DNA of 32,026 bases from Entrophospora sp. SA101 (taxonomy: Eukaryota > Glomeromycota > Glomeromycetes > Entrophosporales > Entrophosporaceae), in assembly GCA_958430865.1 (NCBI GenBank), contig CAUDNR010004360.1:11751-43776 (forward strand), written 5' to 3'. Shown piece after piece: positions 13,371-26,203 of the stretch. Position numbers and translations under genes: made by a program. Numbering within the stretch: the stretch's first letter is position 1; every line of letters begins with the position of its first letter. The notes beneath the pieces were generated by a model. It was not told where the DNA came from, did not search any database, and saw only the letters and a program-made list of their open reading frames with translations.

Positions 13371-14021
13371 TAGACTAATTGGTTTGATTGATTCATTTCT
13401 TTATATGGTAGAATGGCAAAACATATCCAATCAATCAATCCCATCTTTATAAAAAATATTTTTAATATGTATAAATATATTCTAAACGTACGATGTGTGT
13501 GTAAAATATATATATATTATATATACAAGTATATTAATGGTAATACCATCATAATAACATTTTTTCATTTTTATCGCCTTCGCCTTCTTCAATTGTTTTT
13601 AATTAATCTTTTTTTTTTTTAACACACTCGCTCGCTCTCTTTAAATTTTACATATTACGCGCAAACATAAATAAATACGCGAAAAAATATATATCATATA
13701 TGGATGGATGTGTATGACACGTACCATCATCTAAAATGTGTACTGTAAATAGCAAATAAACAAAAGTACACACGCATATAAATAAATAAATTGATGATAA
13801 AATTTTAAACAGTGTATTTTCTTGTAACACATAGATAATGAATGACAATTTTGACAAAATCAGATAATTTTATTGATTGAGATATGTTTGCATATAAACT
13901 ATATTATTTCATAATACTAATATACTGCTTAATTTAATTTAGCATTTCAAGTGAGAAATAAATTTTTTTTATGGTTGAATTTGTGAAATAAAATTTTTTG
14001 ACAGATTTTTTATCATAATAA

Positions 14022-14140
<119 letters not shown>

Positions 14141-14152
14141 TTTTATTTTTTT

Positions 14153-14162
14153 NNNNNNNNNN
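14153..14162. other. 10-N assembly gap
   Basis: Ten N bases mark a scaffold join of nominal size. The sequence to the right starts inside a second copy of Reg1-like exon 2, so the join need not reflect true adjacency. Confidence 0.99.
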
Positions 14163-16004
14163 AATATTAATAGCGGCAGTTTGATTACTATGATTAGAAG
14201 AATTATTATTGTTGTTGTTGTTGTTGTTGTATAATTCTTCTTCCATTTTCATGAAGAAAGGGTTGCTCATCCGACGTCTTGCAGGAGGTGGTCTGATAGA
14301 ATAATGAGTAGGAGTGTAGTGAACTTGCTCCAAATTACGACTAAATCTAATAGATTTTTTCTTTTTTGGTTTTTGTTGTTCCTGCTGATGATAATACTCG
14401 GGTGGTGATGACAATTTATCATTACTATTATAATAATAAGCTTTACTGCCATGGCCATAATTACGATTGTTGAAAATCTTTTCGTAAAATTTATTATCAA
14501 TAGCAGTCTTATCATTTTTGTTATTGAGCAACATTAATTCACAAGCATAAGAGATCAGATCTTTTAATGGATCGTGTTCAACTGGTTTTTTAAGAACTGG
14601 TTTCAAGTAAGCAGTTGGTGAATTAGGAATGGAATTGATGTTGGTGGTAGTTGGTGATAAAGGAGGAGATGCAAAGGCAGATGAAGGTGGAGATGAAGAA
14701 AGGCTACTGCTACCACTAGAAGAGGCACTATTGGATGATGATGATGATGATGATTTAACGTTGATGGATTTTGTGAAGCCATCATAAGTTGGAGTAGGTG
14801 GACAACAAGTAGCTGGTGGACTACCAACCAATGTTTCGTCGTCATCGTCATCCATGAATGGATCGCTATCAGGTTGATAAAGCGGACCAAATAACCAAAG
14901 TATATCACACTCCTTTTGCCTAAAATTGTAAAAAAAAATAAAATAAATGATAAATGAATATAGTTAATTAAATGATTGAATGTTTTAATTATGCCATATA
15001 TGTATATATATATATATATATATGTATTAATATATGTAAAAAGCGAGAGAGGGTAATGGAATGGTCGAATGGTTTTAAAAATAGGAAAAGTGGAAACAAG
15101 AAATTTAAAAATGGAAATAAAGGGTGGGACTGTTTGTTTGACAAAAAAGTAAATAATAATAGTATAAAAAAAGGAAAGGGGCGGGGAATAGTGACTAATT
15201 ATTTCTAATTCTAATTATTCTATTTTGGTATATGCGCGTGTGTAACAATAAAAGTGATTTAATTGGTGTTGTATTTTGTGTGCATTAAATCCATTGGAGT
15301 GAATGACCCGCCCAGAATAAAAAAGTGGGAGTTCCCGCCCAAATTGTCAAATTGTCTGATCAAAATCTAAATTAATTCGGATATACTATTTAAGTCGTCA
15401 TAAATGTGTCAATGCTATTTATTGTTGTTATTGTGTCTTTTTTTTTCGTATTCCGTTCATTCATCACCATTCATTCATTACAAAATTATTTGTTGTGAAA
15501 CGATCAACAAAATGTCAATTTTTTGTTTTTGCATTAATAAATAAAAATGATGTTTTTTAAAATGAGCGAATAATTAATTGTGTTTGAGGGAGGAAAGGAG
15601 GGTAAATATGTGTCAAATTTGGTAATAATAACTTTCTCCACTAACTAACTATCTCTTCGCCCCCCAAAAAATATAAAACTTTAAGCCCCAAGAAAATTAA
15701 AGTTTGGTTACACGCGTACACACACTTTAATTAATTAATTAATTAAAAAAATTAAAATTAAAATTAAAATATATATATATTATGCTATGACTTAAATCTA
15801 ATTCCATTTACTTAAAAAAAATTTAATATTGTGTAACTGTAAACAAAGATTGATAAATTTTTTTTTTCACAAAAAAATTTTAATTAAAGGGATGATGGAA
15901 AAAAAAAGGGATCTATAAACCTAAGCTATCTTCTAAATAACCTGATCAGAACAACTTACCATTTCAAGGTTCTTGGAGACACTAGCTTATTTCCTTTAGC
16001 AACT
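14163..16004 (-). pseudogene. Truncated second copy of the Reg1-like gene
   Basis: This copy holds 757 nt of exon 2 (14163-14919, including the KSIRF docking motif), the full intron (14920-15959) and only the last 45 nt of exon 1 (15960-16004). The exon 2 part stops at the N gap, so the C-terminal half is missing from this contig end. The exon 1 part stops at a junction with the inverted copy of 1-1281, so the start codon and first ~145 codons are lost. Splice sites are intact. It is nearly identical to the complete gene: one substitution, Tyr to Ser at 14200. It is either a very recent partial duplication, the other haplotype misplaced, or a chimeric artefact. Confidence 0.85.
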
Positions 16005-17279
16005 CATACATTACATACACAAATATAATTATAGTAACTATAATTAATTATATTTGACCAATCTTGGTAAACAAAAAACTTCTCCAACTCCTATATAATT
16101 CCTACCTTTTTTCCTTCCTTTGACTTAACAAAAAAAAAAACAAAAGAATTTTTTTGAACATTTTATTTTTTATTATATTTTTTATTTTTTATATATAATA
16201 TATATTTATATATATATTATTTATTATAATGAAATTTATTCAAATAATGGACAATTGTCAAGTTATTATTAGGGATTCCAGGATGTTAATTAATTTTCAC
16301 TTTGGTTAAATTTAAAAAAAAATTTTTATATTTTTTTTTAATTTACAACCTTCTTCCCACACATCATCTCACAAAACTACTACACTACTAAATATATAAA
16401 CAAAAGTATGAAGTAGTAGCACGTCACTACATTAGTGCCAATGATAATTAATGACTTTGAGAAAAAGTTTTTTTTTAGAAAGAAAGAACTAAATTTCTCT
16501 CAACAACATAACGAATTATAACGTCACGACCTTTCACTTCCAAGTCTTTTCACTTTGTGTTTGTTTTTTCATTGAAAGTTTATTACCAACAACAACAGCA
16601 ACAACAACAACAACAACAACAACAACTACAACAATTTTCGAGTATACCCTATAAATTATATAAAAACTAGCTAAAAATTTATTCGGTTTGTAATAACAAC
16701 AACGGTCAATATATTCGATAATGAAAAATTATCTCGAAGATAATATAACAAAACATCATATCATTTTAATGAATATCATTATATCATACATTATATATAA
16801 TTTATGATATACATTAAAAAAAAAACTCCTTTATATCATGTTATATATAATATATGATATATCACTTCAAAACCATATTCCTCAATCACCACGCCATAAA
16901 TATATCACTCCACACCATAACACCATCAATATATGCAATAACAACAACAACCACTTCACACCTCTCTCGCTTCACCAATATATAAAAAGTTAAAAGCGTT
17001 AGTGAAAAATAATTTTAAAAAAGTTTCACACGCGCATTCACGCACACACAGTACATGACAGTTTAAGTTTTTTAACCAATTTGTTTACACATCAAACAAG
17101 TGGAAAGCGACACTCCAAGACGAATTAGAGATTATTGAAGCTGGTCACTGTCAAGGAGGCGATTCCTAAGGAGCAATCGACCGCAGGTCACTGCCAATGA
17201 GTCCAAGCCTAAGTACTACTGGAAAATTGCGTTCTCTATTAATTATATATATAATATAATACTATACACTACAAAAAAA
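16000..17279. repeat. Inverted repeat arm B (partner 1-1281)
   Basis: Reverse complement of 1-1281 with one substitution and one homopolymer length difference. Its left edge overlaps the truncated Reg1-like copy by five shared bases (CAACT, 16000-16004), a microhomology junction. To the right the sequence continues into unique DNA. Confidence 0.95.
17091..17231. other. Inverted copy of the GC-richer block
   Basis: Same block as 50-190, reversed. On plus it is preceded by a TATATAAAAAG sequence near 16979. One plus frame reads KWKATLQDELEIIEAG before a stop, without an initiator. No frame is convincingly coding. Confidence 0.35.
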
Positions 17280-17367
17280 AATATAAAAAAAAATATGACC
17301 TCTAAAAATAGTATAGTGAACAACAAATCTTTACACGATCAAGAATACGAAACCAATATATAATTAA

Positions 17368-17514
17368 TTAATTTTCTGGTTTTATGATGAAGCGACAAAG
17401 CTCGGTACACGGTGCAACTGTATTCTCTGACGAAGTATCGCTTCGGCACACGGAGCTAGGTTTCTTTTTCATTTTGCAGCATGGCGCCTTTCCATTTTTT
17501 TCCTGTGCAGCCAT
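17368..17514 (-). CDS. Candidate 48-aa Cys-rich small protein or first exon
   Basis: The ATG at 17514 has a strong fungal-type context (AAAACAAAATGGC). The frame runs 48 codons through a GC-richer stretch and ends at TAA. The protein begins MAAQEKNGKAPCCKMKKK and contains six Cys (pattern CC...C...C...C), with a Lys-rich segment near residues 14-18. Its upstream side is A/C-rich like a 5' untranslated region. I do not recognise it. A GTAAAG donor-like site (about 17335) lies after the stop codon. A strong acceptor (TTTTCCAG) precedes the GC-richer block near 17219. It could therefore be a complete small gene, an upstream frame in a longer leader, or a chance frame in a regulatory island. Confidence 0.35.
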   Translation of the reverse strand: MAAQEKNGKAPCCKMKKKPSSVCRSDTSSENTVAPCTELCRFIIKPEN

Positions 17515-17854
17515 TTTGTTTTTGGATTTAACCCGTTTTTGTATTGTTTGTGGGTGGGTGGTGATATTACCTTTTTAAAAAAATCAAAACAAAATCACAC
17601 TTAATGTTTGTGCAACTTTCTTGGATTATTTCAACTTTCAACTTTTCTCTTTTTGGAGTGAACGATGCAAGTGTACAAGATTTTATTGACAACATTGAAT
17701 CAGTCAAACATTAAGATAACATACATTTTTTTTAAAAAAAAAAAAATTCGATTTTTTGTGTATGCGAAAAAAAATATCAATCAACCACACTACCACCACA
17801 ACTTTCAAATTTTTTTTTTCATATTACGTATTTTTATTAATTTTTTTTTACAAT

Positions 17855-17948
17855 TTCGAAATTTTTTGTTTGTGTTTGTGATTTCCTCAAAATTTTTTTT
17901 TTTTATATTCGTTTAACTTCGAAATTTTTTGTTTGTGTTTGTGATTTC
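17855..17948. repeat. 31-bp direct repeat, two copies
   Basis: Two identical 31-bp copies start at 17855 and 17918 (63-bp period). Each begins TTCGAAATTTTTTG and ends TTTGTGATTTC. They belong to a wider repetitive stretch. Confidence 0.85.
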
Positions 17949-17969
17949 TTTTTTTAAGTTCTACTAGTT

Positions 17970-18400
17970 CGCCATTTTGCCATTTGCCAATGCCAAATTT
18001 TTTTATGCTTTTTTTTTCTTTTTTCTTTCGATATTTCACGATTTTTTTAAACTGTTCACGAAAACATATTCAGATTTTGCCACTTTTTTTGTTTGTCACG
18101 ATTTTTTTTAATATTCAGATTTTGCCACTAAAAAATATAGTTTGCCATTTTTTTTTATTTTTTTTTTATATTTCGTTTGCCAATTGCCGCCACTTTTTTT
18201 TGATTTGCCAAATTTATTTCTATTTTTTTTTTTTATCTTATTTTTTATTATATTTTATTTTATTATATCTTATTTTATATTTTTATTTTTTATATTTTAT
18301 TATTTTTTTATATATTATTTTATATATATATATATATTATCTTTTCGATTTTGATTTTGCCAATCAATAAAGTTTGAAAATTCAGATTTTTGCCAGAGAA
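17970..18400. repeat. TTTGCCA-rich degenerate repeat stretch
   Basis: At least ten TTGCCA/TGCCA motifs occur here, separated by T-rich runs. A larger unit, ATATTCAGATTTTGCCACT, is repeated at 18066-18084 and 18111-18129, with a third related copy near 18378. The phenylalanine-rich open frames over this stretch are by-products of the T runs. Confidence 0.75.
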
Positions 18401-19912
18401 ATTAAAAGTATTTTTTCAAGTGAAAATTGTGTTTGTTTTGTTTAAACATTAATTAATAATATATAATGACCTTTATTTTTTTTAATCTTACCTACTTTTG
18501 AGTTCATAGAGTTTTATTCTTTATCGAACCGGATATTAATTAATTAATTATCACATAAGTGTCGTTTAATGTATGATGGGATAGAAAGAAAAAAATTTAC
18601 GTTAATGTAACGAAGCTCGTGCATTTTTTTTTTCTATAAACACTTTTTTGCTTCATCTACTAAATCAATATATGTAATGTAATGTGTATGTATGTGTGTA
18701 CAAAAAGGATAAATAAATAACCAATTATCAATTAACAACAACAACCAAGCCATTTACAGCAATAAAATAAAAAAAAAAGCAATACTAGAAATCCGGAATC
18801 GTGAATTAAAAATAAAATTATTATAACTGTATTAGCATGCAAATTGGGATTTACATGAAACGAAAAAATTTATTCGTGGATAATCTTTATTTGTGTACTA
18901 TTTATTACTATGTTTTTTAAAAAAGAACAATACGATTTTCAATTCCTATTATTGTTTAAATTTAATTTAATTAATTAATTATAATTTTTTTAATTTAAAG
19001 CTACACCATTAATTGATTGGATTAAATGATTTGGATTTTGAATTGGGATTGGATCGAAAAATTTTTAGACTTACGCTAAGAGTTCTTTGATTACAAAATA
19101 TTATGAAACATGATAAATTATGAATAACAAATAACAAGTTCTTACAATAATATTCTAAATATGATTAATTCATTAAAAAAAAATCTTTTGAATCCCAATT
19201 TTAGTTTCTAACATTCACCATTCTCTCTTTTATCAAAGGTGATCACTTAAAAAATTTTTTTTAATAATTCCCAAATTTATATACAATAGATTCTTAAAAA
19301 ATGATTTACTTACTACGCGTAAGAATAAAAAAAAATTTTACATGTGACATTATCCATTTAATATTATTAATATTAATATTAAACGCGTAAAATATTTCGT
19401 CATGAACAAAAAGTTTTTTTTTTATTAGATATTAAAGAAAAATAAACTAAAATAAAATAAATGTTACAAGTCATTATTGATATATTAATTAATATACACA
19501 AGAAATTTTTAAATTTAAATTTTAAAATTCCATAGTTATATAATTCATCTTAATATCTTAACATCTTAATATATTAAAAATAATAGTAATATAATAGTAC
19601 AACTTATTTATTTCTATTTTGCAAAATGTTAAAATTTTAGAAAAAAAAAATTGTTATTATTTCAATTAAAAAAAACTCCATATATAATAGTATTAGTAAT
19701 AATAGTAATGGTGGTGGTGGTGGTGGTAATAAAAAAGTAAAAAAAAAAAACAGTAAAAAAGCAATAAAAAAAAATTCAACTTGTATAAAAAAAATGGTTT
19801 ATTGTAATTGATTTGTTAACTCTTTTTTCTCTCCTCTTTTCACCTTTCTTCACCTTTCACCTCTTTTCTTTACAACTTTTATTTTTTGTTGTTAATTTCT
19901 ACAGAATAAAAT
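18401..19912. other. AT-rich intergenic region downstream of PP1
   Basis: No gene is visible. It contains poly-A/poly-T runs and a short (GGT)n run near 19709-19727. On minus, AATAAA (plus-strand TTTATT at 19878-19883) lies about 30 bp after the PP1 stop and is a likely polyadenylation signal. Confidence 0.6.
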
Positions 19913-21279
<1,367 letters not shown>

Positions 21280-22184
21280 AATTTATTATTATCATATATA
21301 AAAGTTATATATATAAACAATTTTGTTAATGTTGATGTTGATGTTGATGATGTTGATGACGAAATATACGTTTCCGACTCTGATAACAAGTTTTGTAATA
21401 AAGATCAGATTTGTGAAAAAAAAGAAAAGTTAGCAAAGAAATACGAAGGAATGGTTGTTTTAATAATAACAATGATGATAATGATTGTCATAATGATTGT
21501 TTTGGATATATGTTTTGGAATGTGTAATTTGTAGCTGAAAATAAAATTTTTAAACAATCCAAGTACAACAAAAGAAGTTGTTAAATGTAGGAATTATTGA
21601 GGCAGTAAGGAGGTTATCATCATCATTAATAATATTGTATATATTATGTTTTGTTGTAAAATGTATATATATACACACTTTTGTTATTGTAAATTAATAT
21701 ATATAATTTTTTTCAATTTCACTCATTTCGTTTCTTTTTGTTTTTTTTATAATAAAAATAATAATATACATACAAATAATTGTAGTCAATAATAAATAAA
21801 TCGATTATAGAATTAGATTTTGTTTTAGGCAGTCTATAGATGTTTTTTGTTTAATAGTAGTTTATTAAATAGTAGCAAGTTGGCATAAATATATTTATTA
21901 TATTTATTTATATATATTTAGTAATATTGTTTTATGATGAAAAAAGTGAGAGTTCAAAAAAAATTTGTATGAGATGATGATTTGACTGATAAGTGTATGT
22001 AAAATTGTAATGTTATAAATCATGTTTAGTGTAACAATATCGATTATTAATTTTATTAATTCTAAAGAATTTTATCTTGTATAATAATATCAGATATGTC
22101 TTTGAATATTTTCTTCTAGCACTAATTACCCATGGATTATTATCTCACGTATTTAAATAATACAAAATTTTTTTTTTAATGTAT
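21280..22184. other. AT-rich region upstream of PP1
   Basis: No coding signal is seen. A (GATGTT)n-like run at about 21325-21360 lies just upstream of the PP1 start codon in its presumed 5' untranslated region or promoter. Confidence 0.5.
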
Positions 22185-22340
22185 TCAGGGAATAATTATT
22201 TTAACAATTTTATTTGCTGTGCCTTGTTTGGTAAAAGACGCGTCATTATTTGATATGAATCTTTTGTTATTATCGTAATATATGATGTCAGGAACAACAT
22301 CAATTGCAGAATCATTAAGATCATCTTCATCGGCCACACT
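22185..22340 (-). pseudogene. Orphan coding-like fragment
   Basis: A 51-codon open stretch lies between stops (TGA at 22341-22343 and TGA at 22185-22187). Its composition is coding-like and acidic at the start (VADEDDLNDSAIDVVPDIIY) and it has no initiator Met. It may be an exon of an unrecognised gene or a remnant of the neighbouring mobile-element relic. No family is recognised. Confidence 0.3.
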
Positions 22341-22974
22341 TCATACCAATAATAAAGGGATCCATAATACTCCACTCATTTATAAATAGTTTTAAGTAAG
22401 GCTTCAAGTATAGATTAATGTTAGTGTACAAATCACGTGATTTTCGCGTCTAAAAACTGTCATCACGACAAAGACAAAACACAACTACTACAACGACAGC
22501 AACAACATAGTGTGTGGTTAATAATAATTATAACCATTACCACCATTATCATAATTATCTTAATCATTGTTATCATAATTATAAGATGATGTTAATAGTG
22601 ATGTTGAGATGATGATAATGGTGATTATGGAGATCAATATTATTTTTTTAACAAAGTAATAAATAAATATGTTGTAATTACTTTTTCCTGATTGTTATAT
22701 ATAATTGAGGTACTTGGTAAAACCCATCTTTTATACATGGATAAAAGTCATACACGCATTTAAAAATTAATTGCACAGGAACATATTTGATAATAATGAT
22801 TAAAATATAAATTTATCATGTTTATGGGTATTAAGTTGTTTGAAGAATTTCAAAAATTTTTTTTTGAAGTTCTCAATCATACCATTTAACTAATGGTATT
22901 ATTAATATTAATTGAATTGTAACTGTAGTAAAACCTACATTATAAATAATATCAGATTTAGAAAACTTTCTTTT

Positions 22975-23720
22975 TTATTAACAAATATCTTTGCATAACA
23001 TAAACCATTATTAATTGTATACTCTTTAGCTTCATCATCATCCATGTCTATTACTGTACTTGTAAAAAATGGCTCACCAATACCATAAATTAATAGTCTG
23101 ACATATTGATTTAAAATATGTAAATGCTTTAATTATATTCTCATCATCAACAACTTCTAAATATGAATCCAATAGATTTCTCAATCCATCCAAATTAGTA
23201 AAATACCTTTGATTTTAACCAATTTGAATTCCAGAATTTAATTTTAAACAATCATTTGATTTTTTAATAGATGAAATCCAATATGATTTTTTTTCTTATC
23301 TATATAACATATTATTTAAATAGAACAATATTTCTTTATCAAAATAAGATTGAATTAATATACCATATTTAACATTTGCTGAGAGGTATTCTTTTTTATT
23401 TGACATTCTATAAGACTCTTTACAAAAAATTTATGAAGTATTCAAATGTATTAGTTCTGAAGCCATATATGGAACCAAATAATCCTATGGAATCAATAAT
23501 ATGATATCTCCAAAAATGGAGTTTAGAAAGATTTAAGTTTGGTAACAATTCCCCAAAATTGACAATTTAAAAATTATTTACTATAAGATATAACATTTGT
23601 TATCATTTTAATTAATATATAAATTCTTTGAAATTTATTGACAAAAAATATATAAATAATTACTCAAATTCTTTTAATGATGCTTTCACTTCTTCTGGTC
23701 ATACACATCTTATTCCATAT
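22975..23720 (-). pseudogene. Degenerate Plavaka/KDZ-like transposase remnant
   Basis: Read on minus, broken by stops and frameshifts, protein-like blocks appear in a consistent order. They are PEEVKASLKEFE (about 23660-23700), LPNLNLSKLHFWRYHIID followed by SIGLFGSIYGFRTNTFEYF (about 23440-23560), SYRMSNKKEYLSANVKYGIL (about 23350-23415), then NLDGLRNLLDSYLEVVDDE and DMDDDEAKEYTINNGLCYAK (about 22975-23190). The order resembles the C-terminal half of fungal Plavaka/KDZ-type transposase ORFs, which have a conserved His-containing block, a 'fGs.ygf.te..Er' block and an 'aYRasN.kdY' block. This is recalled family knowledge, not a search. I see no terminal inverted repeats or target duplications, and the N-terminal half is not recognisable. 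Confidence 0.45.
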
Positions 23721-24521
23721 ATAAAAAAGGTTACTTGAATCTTTTGTAACTTATTTATGATATTCAATTATGATTCTTTATCAGATTATTCTGAATACAA
23801 TATAAACCAGTATTCTGAAATTTTTTAAAAAAAACAAATAATAATTAATTAAATGATAATAAAATTTTTATCTGCCTCTTCTTTGAATTACTATTTCATT
23901 AAATACACTATTTTAACTGGATAAAAAAACACCCTCATCATTCAAATAGACAACTACCCGTCATGTTCTAGAAATTTAAATAAACAGTCAATTGAAAGGT
24001 TTGATTAGTTTACAAGTTAATTTATAATACATTGCATCTTACTTCACCTACCATTTTGCCAAAGTTCACATATAATAACACAATTGTTGAATCAATAATA
24101 AATTATTTAATAATATGTATGTTGTCAATATACTTACTCTAATATACAATTTGAATAGCTCTGGACGCATTTAACATATAATGACTTTTGAAATAAATAT
24201 CTTATTATCAACTAGAATTTCGATTCTTTCAAGTCAAAATTTTTTTCATCTAGTCTTCTAGTTCCTATTCACATGTTTTTTGCTTCCAGTTGTAAGAAAA
24301 CCTTGAGATGAGTGCCAACGAAAGCAATACTTTTAACCTATCGTAGAATAATCAAAATTTAAGCTCGCCTCTTATTTTAATAGTCGTTTGAAAGTTCTGG
24401 AATAGCTTTATATTTTTTGTTTTTGTTTAATATAGAGAAGTTGTTTGCGAACATGCCGAAATTTTTTTAAGATTGATAAATTTTAGTGTTACACATTATT
24501 ATGAATGACACTTGATATGCA
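23721..24521. other. Intergenic region upstream of the Nur1-like gene
   Basis: AT-rich, with no intact frame. It may contain further, unreadable parts of the transposase relic and the Nur1-like promoter. Confidence 0.5.
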
Positions 24522-25876
24522 ATGTCGTTGACTACTAATAGAAGAAGGTTGGTTAGACATGTTAGCGTTTGGGAGCGTATTATATATTATCCAATCAACT
24601 TTATGATACATTTCCAAGAAGACTTGGCTATAAGAGATTGGGATAAAATACAGCATGTTCTTGCGTAAATACATATATTATATATATATATTTATTTTTT
24701 CCATATCATTATAAAAATATTAACAAATACGTTAATATCAGTTTGTTAATAGGAATTATATTAAATGTAATTACAATATATTTAAGATTAGAATATATCT
24801 TGGATGAAAAAGATTATGTTTACATAATTTTTGGATCTAAAATATTTTCACAAATTCAAGTAAGTTTAATAAATATAGCATTTTTTTATAATTGCAATAT
24901 ACTTATGCATTTATTATATAATGTAGATATCATTTATTGAATGGGCATTGTTATTTATTAGTATAATCAGTTCAATATATATTCCTACAAAAACTAAAAA
25001 GTATCAACTATTTGATCATGATTTAAATGTAAGTAGAATTATATTCCAAATTTTTTTTGTATAAAATAATCAACCAATTTATTTTATTTTAAAAAAAGTC
25101 ACAACCTCAAAGTATGAATGTAGTTATTGAAGAGTTGAATTTAGAACAACCGGAATGGTCAACTAAATTTCCTGGAAGCATTTTGTTAGTATTAATAAAT
25201 AGCAGTAATATTAATGATATTAACAACAACATTAATATAATGAATTATATAATATATATGTAATTTATTTATGTATAGTTATCCATTATATCAACAGATT
25301 TTTAAGAGTAAAGTTGAAGCAGATAATACTGAATTTGTTTGGGTATTAAGACAATGGGATCCACCAATTTTCTCTTTAGATTTATTCTGGTAAATTTTTA
25401 TTCATTGATTTATAATATTCTCTCATTTTAAATGTATTGTATTATTATGATTTATCAATCTATACTTATTGAAATTCTAGTTATTTTTCTCCGCCTCAAG
25501 TCATCTGTTTACAAATGTGCGATAAAGATAATTGGGGATACCTTATTCCAACAGCTTTATTTATCATAACTCAGGTTATTTTAATCAATAATTTTGTTAA
25601 TCATTTTAATTAATATTATTAATATATTATTTCTTATCACAACAGTTAACAATCTTAAGAGGAGTATTCTTCTCATATGTCGAAGACAATTTATTGTTGT
25701 ACGGTGAAATGCTTAAAGAATACAATAATAAAGTTGTTTATCAAAAATTATTCAAAGTTCAATATGAATTTGGTACACAAACAGATGATGATGATGATGA
25801 TGGCAAAAGTGATGATATAAAAAAGAACATAAAAGGCAAAAGTATAGGCATAGTGAGAGGGAAAGGGAAAAGGTAA
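24522..25876 (+). CDS. NUR1: Nur1/Mug154 (DUF2418) nuclear-rim membrane protein
   Basis: Seven exons (24522-24664, 24742-24859, 24927-25028, 25099-25184, 25279-25389, 25481-25574, 25646-25876) join in frame through GT-AG introns of 67-94 bp, giving 294 aa. The N-terminus reads MSLTTNRRRLVRHVSVWERI and is followed by two membrane segments (about 47-61 and 88-106). The family signature RQWDPPIFSLDLFCYFSPPQ, further hydrophobic segments and MLKEYNNKVVYQKLF match DUF2418. A poly-Asp and Lys/Gly-rich tail follows. In yeast Nur1 acts at the inner nuclear membrane with Lrs4-Csm1 in rDNA silencing and stability; function here is inferred from the family. The ATG is the first in frame and precedes the conserved Arg-rich start. 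AATAAA at 25971-25976 is a likely polyadenylation signal. It converges on the PHD-finger gene (327 bp between stops). Confidence 0.88.
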
Positions 25877-26203
25877 TAATTTGTTGGTATAAGTGAGAAA
25901 ATTTATTATTGTTGTTGTTAGTATCATTCCAGCATTTATCTCTAATTCACTCACATTTTTAGATAGGCATAATAAAATTAATAACAATTAAAAACTTTAT
26001 CATTATTGTTATTTTATTATTATTATTATTATTATTATTAATTCTATTATTTAAACTTGAAGCAAAAAAAATCTTTTTTCGTATATGCAAAAATATACAT
26101 ATATAATTCTAATATATATATATATATATATTTATAAATTATTAAAATAATAATAATAATAATATAAAAAAAACCAAAAAATCATTTATAAAAATAATTT
26201 TTC
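25877..26203. other. Convergent intergenic spacer
   Basis: This is the shared 3' region of the Nur1-like (plus) and PHD-finger (minus) genes. It contains AATAAA on plus at 25971-25976, an (ATT)n run near 26010-26042 and an (AT)n tract near 26110-26131. Confidence 0.7.

Noticed and set aside
7082..13857. Short open frames of 60-92 codons in the gene-poor region
   Set aside because: All are AT-rich, cross microsatellites, and show neither domains nor consistent splice structures.
17384..17578. 64-codon plus frame over the GC-richer island
   Set aside because: It is antisense to the 48-aa minus frame, which has a much better start context.
17984..18370. 128-codon Phe/Ile-rich plus frame
   Set aside because: Its composition comes from T-rich repeat DNA; no domain and no codon pattern of a real gene.
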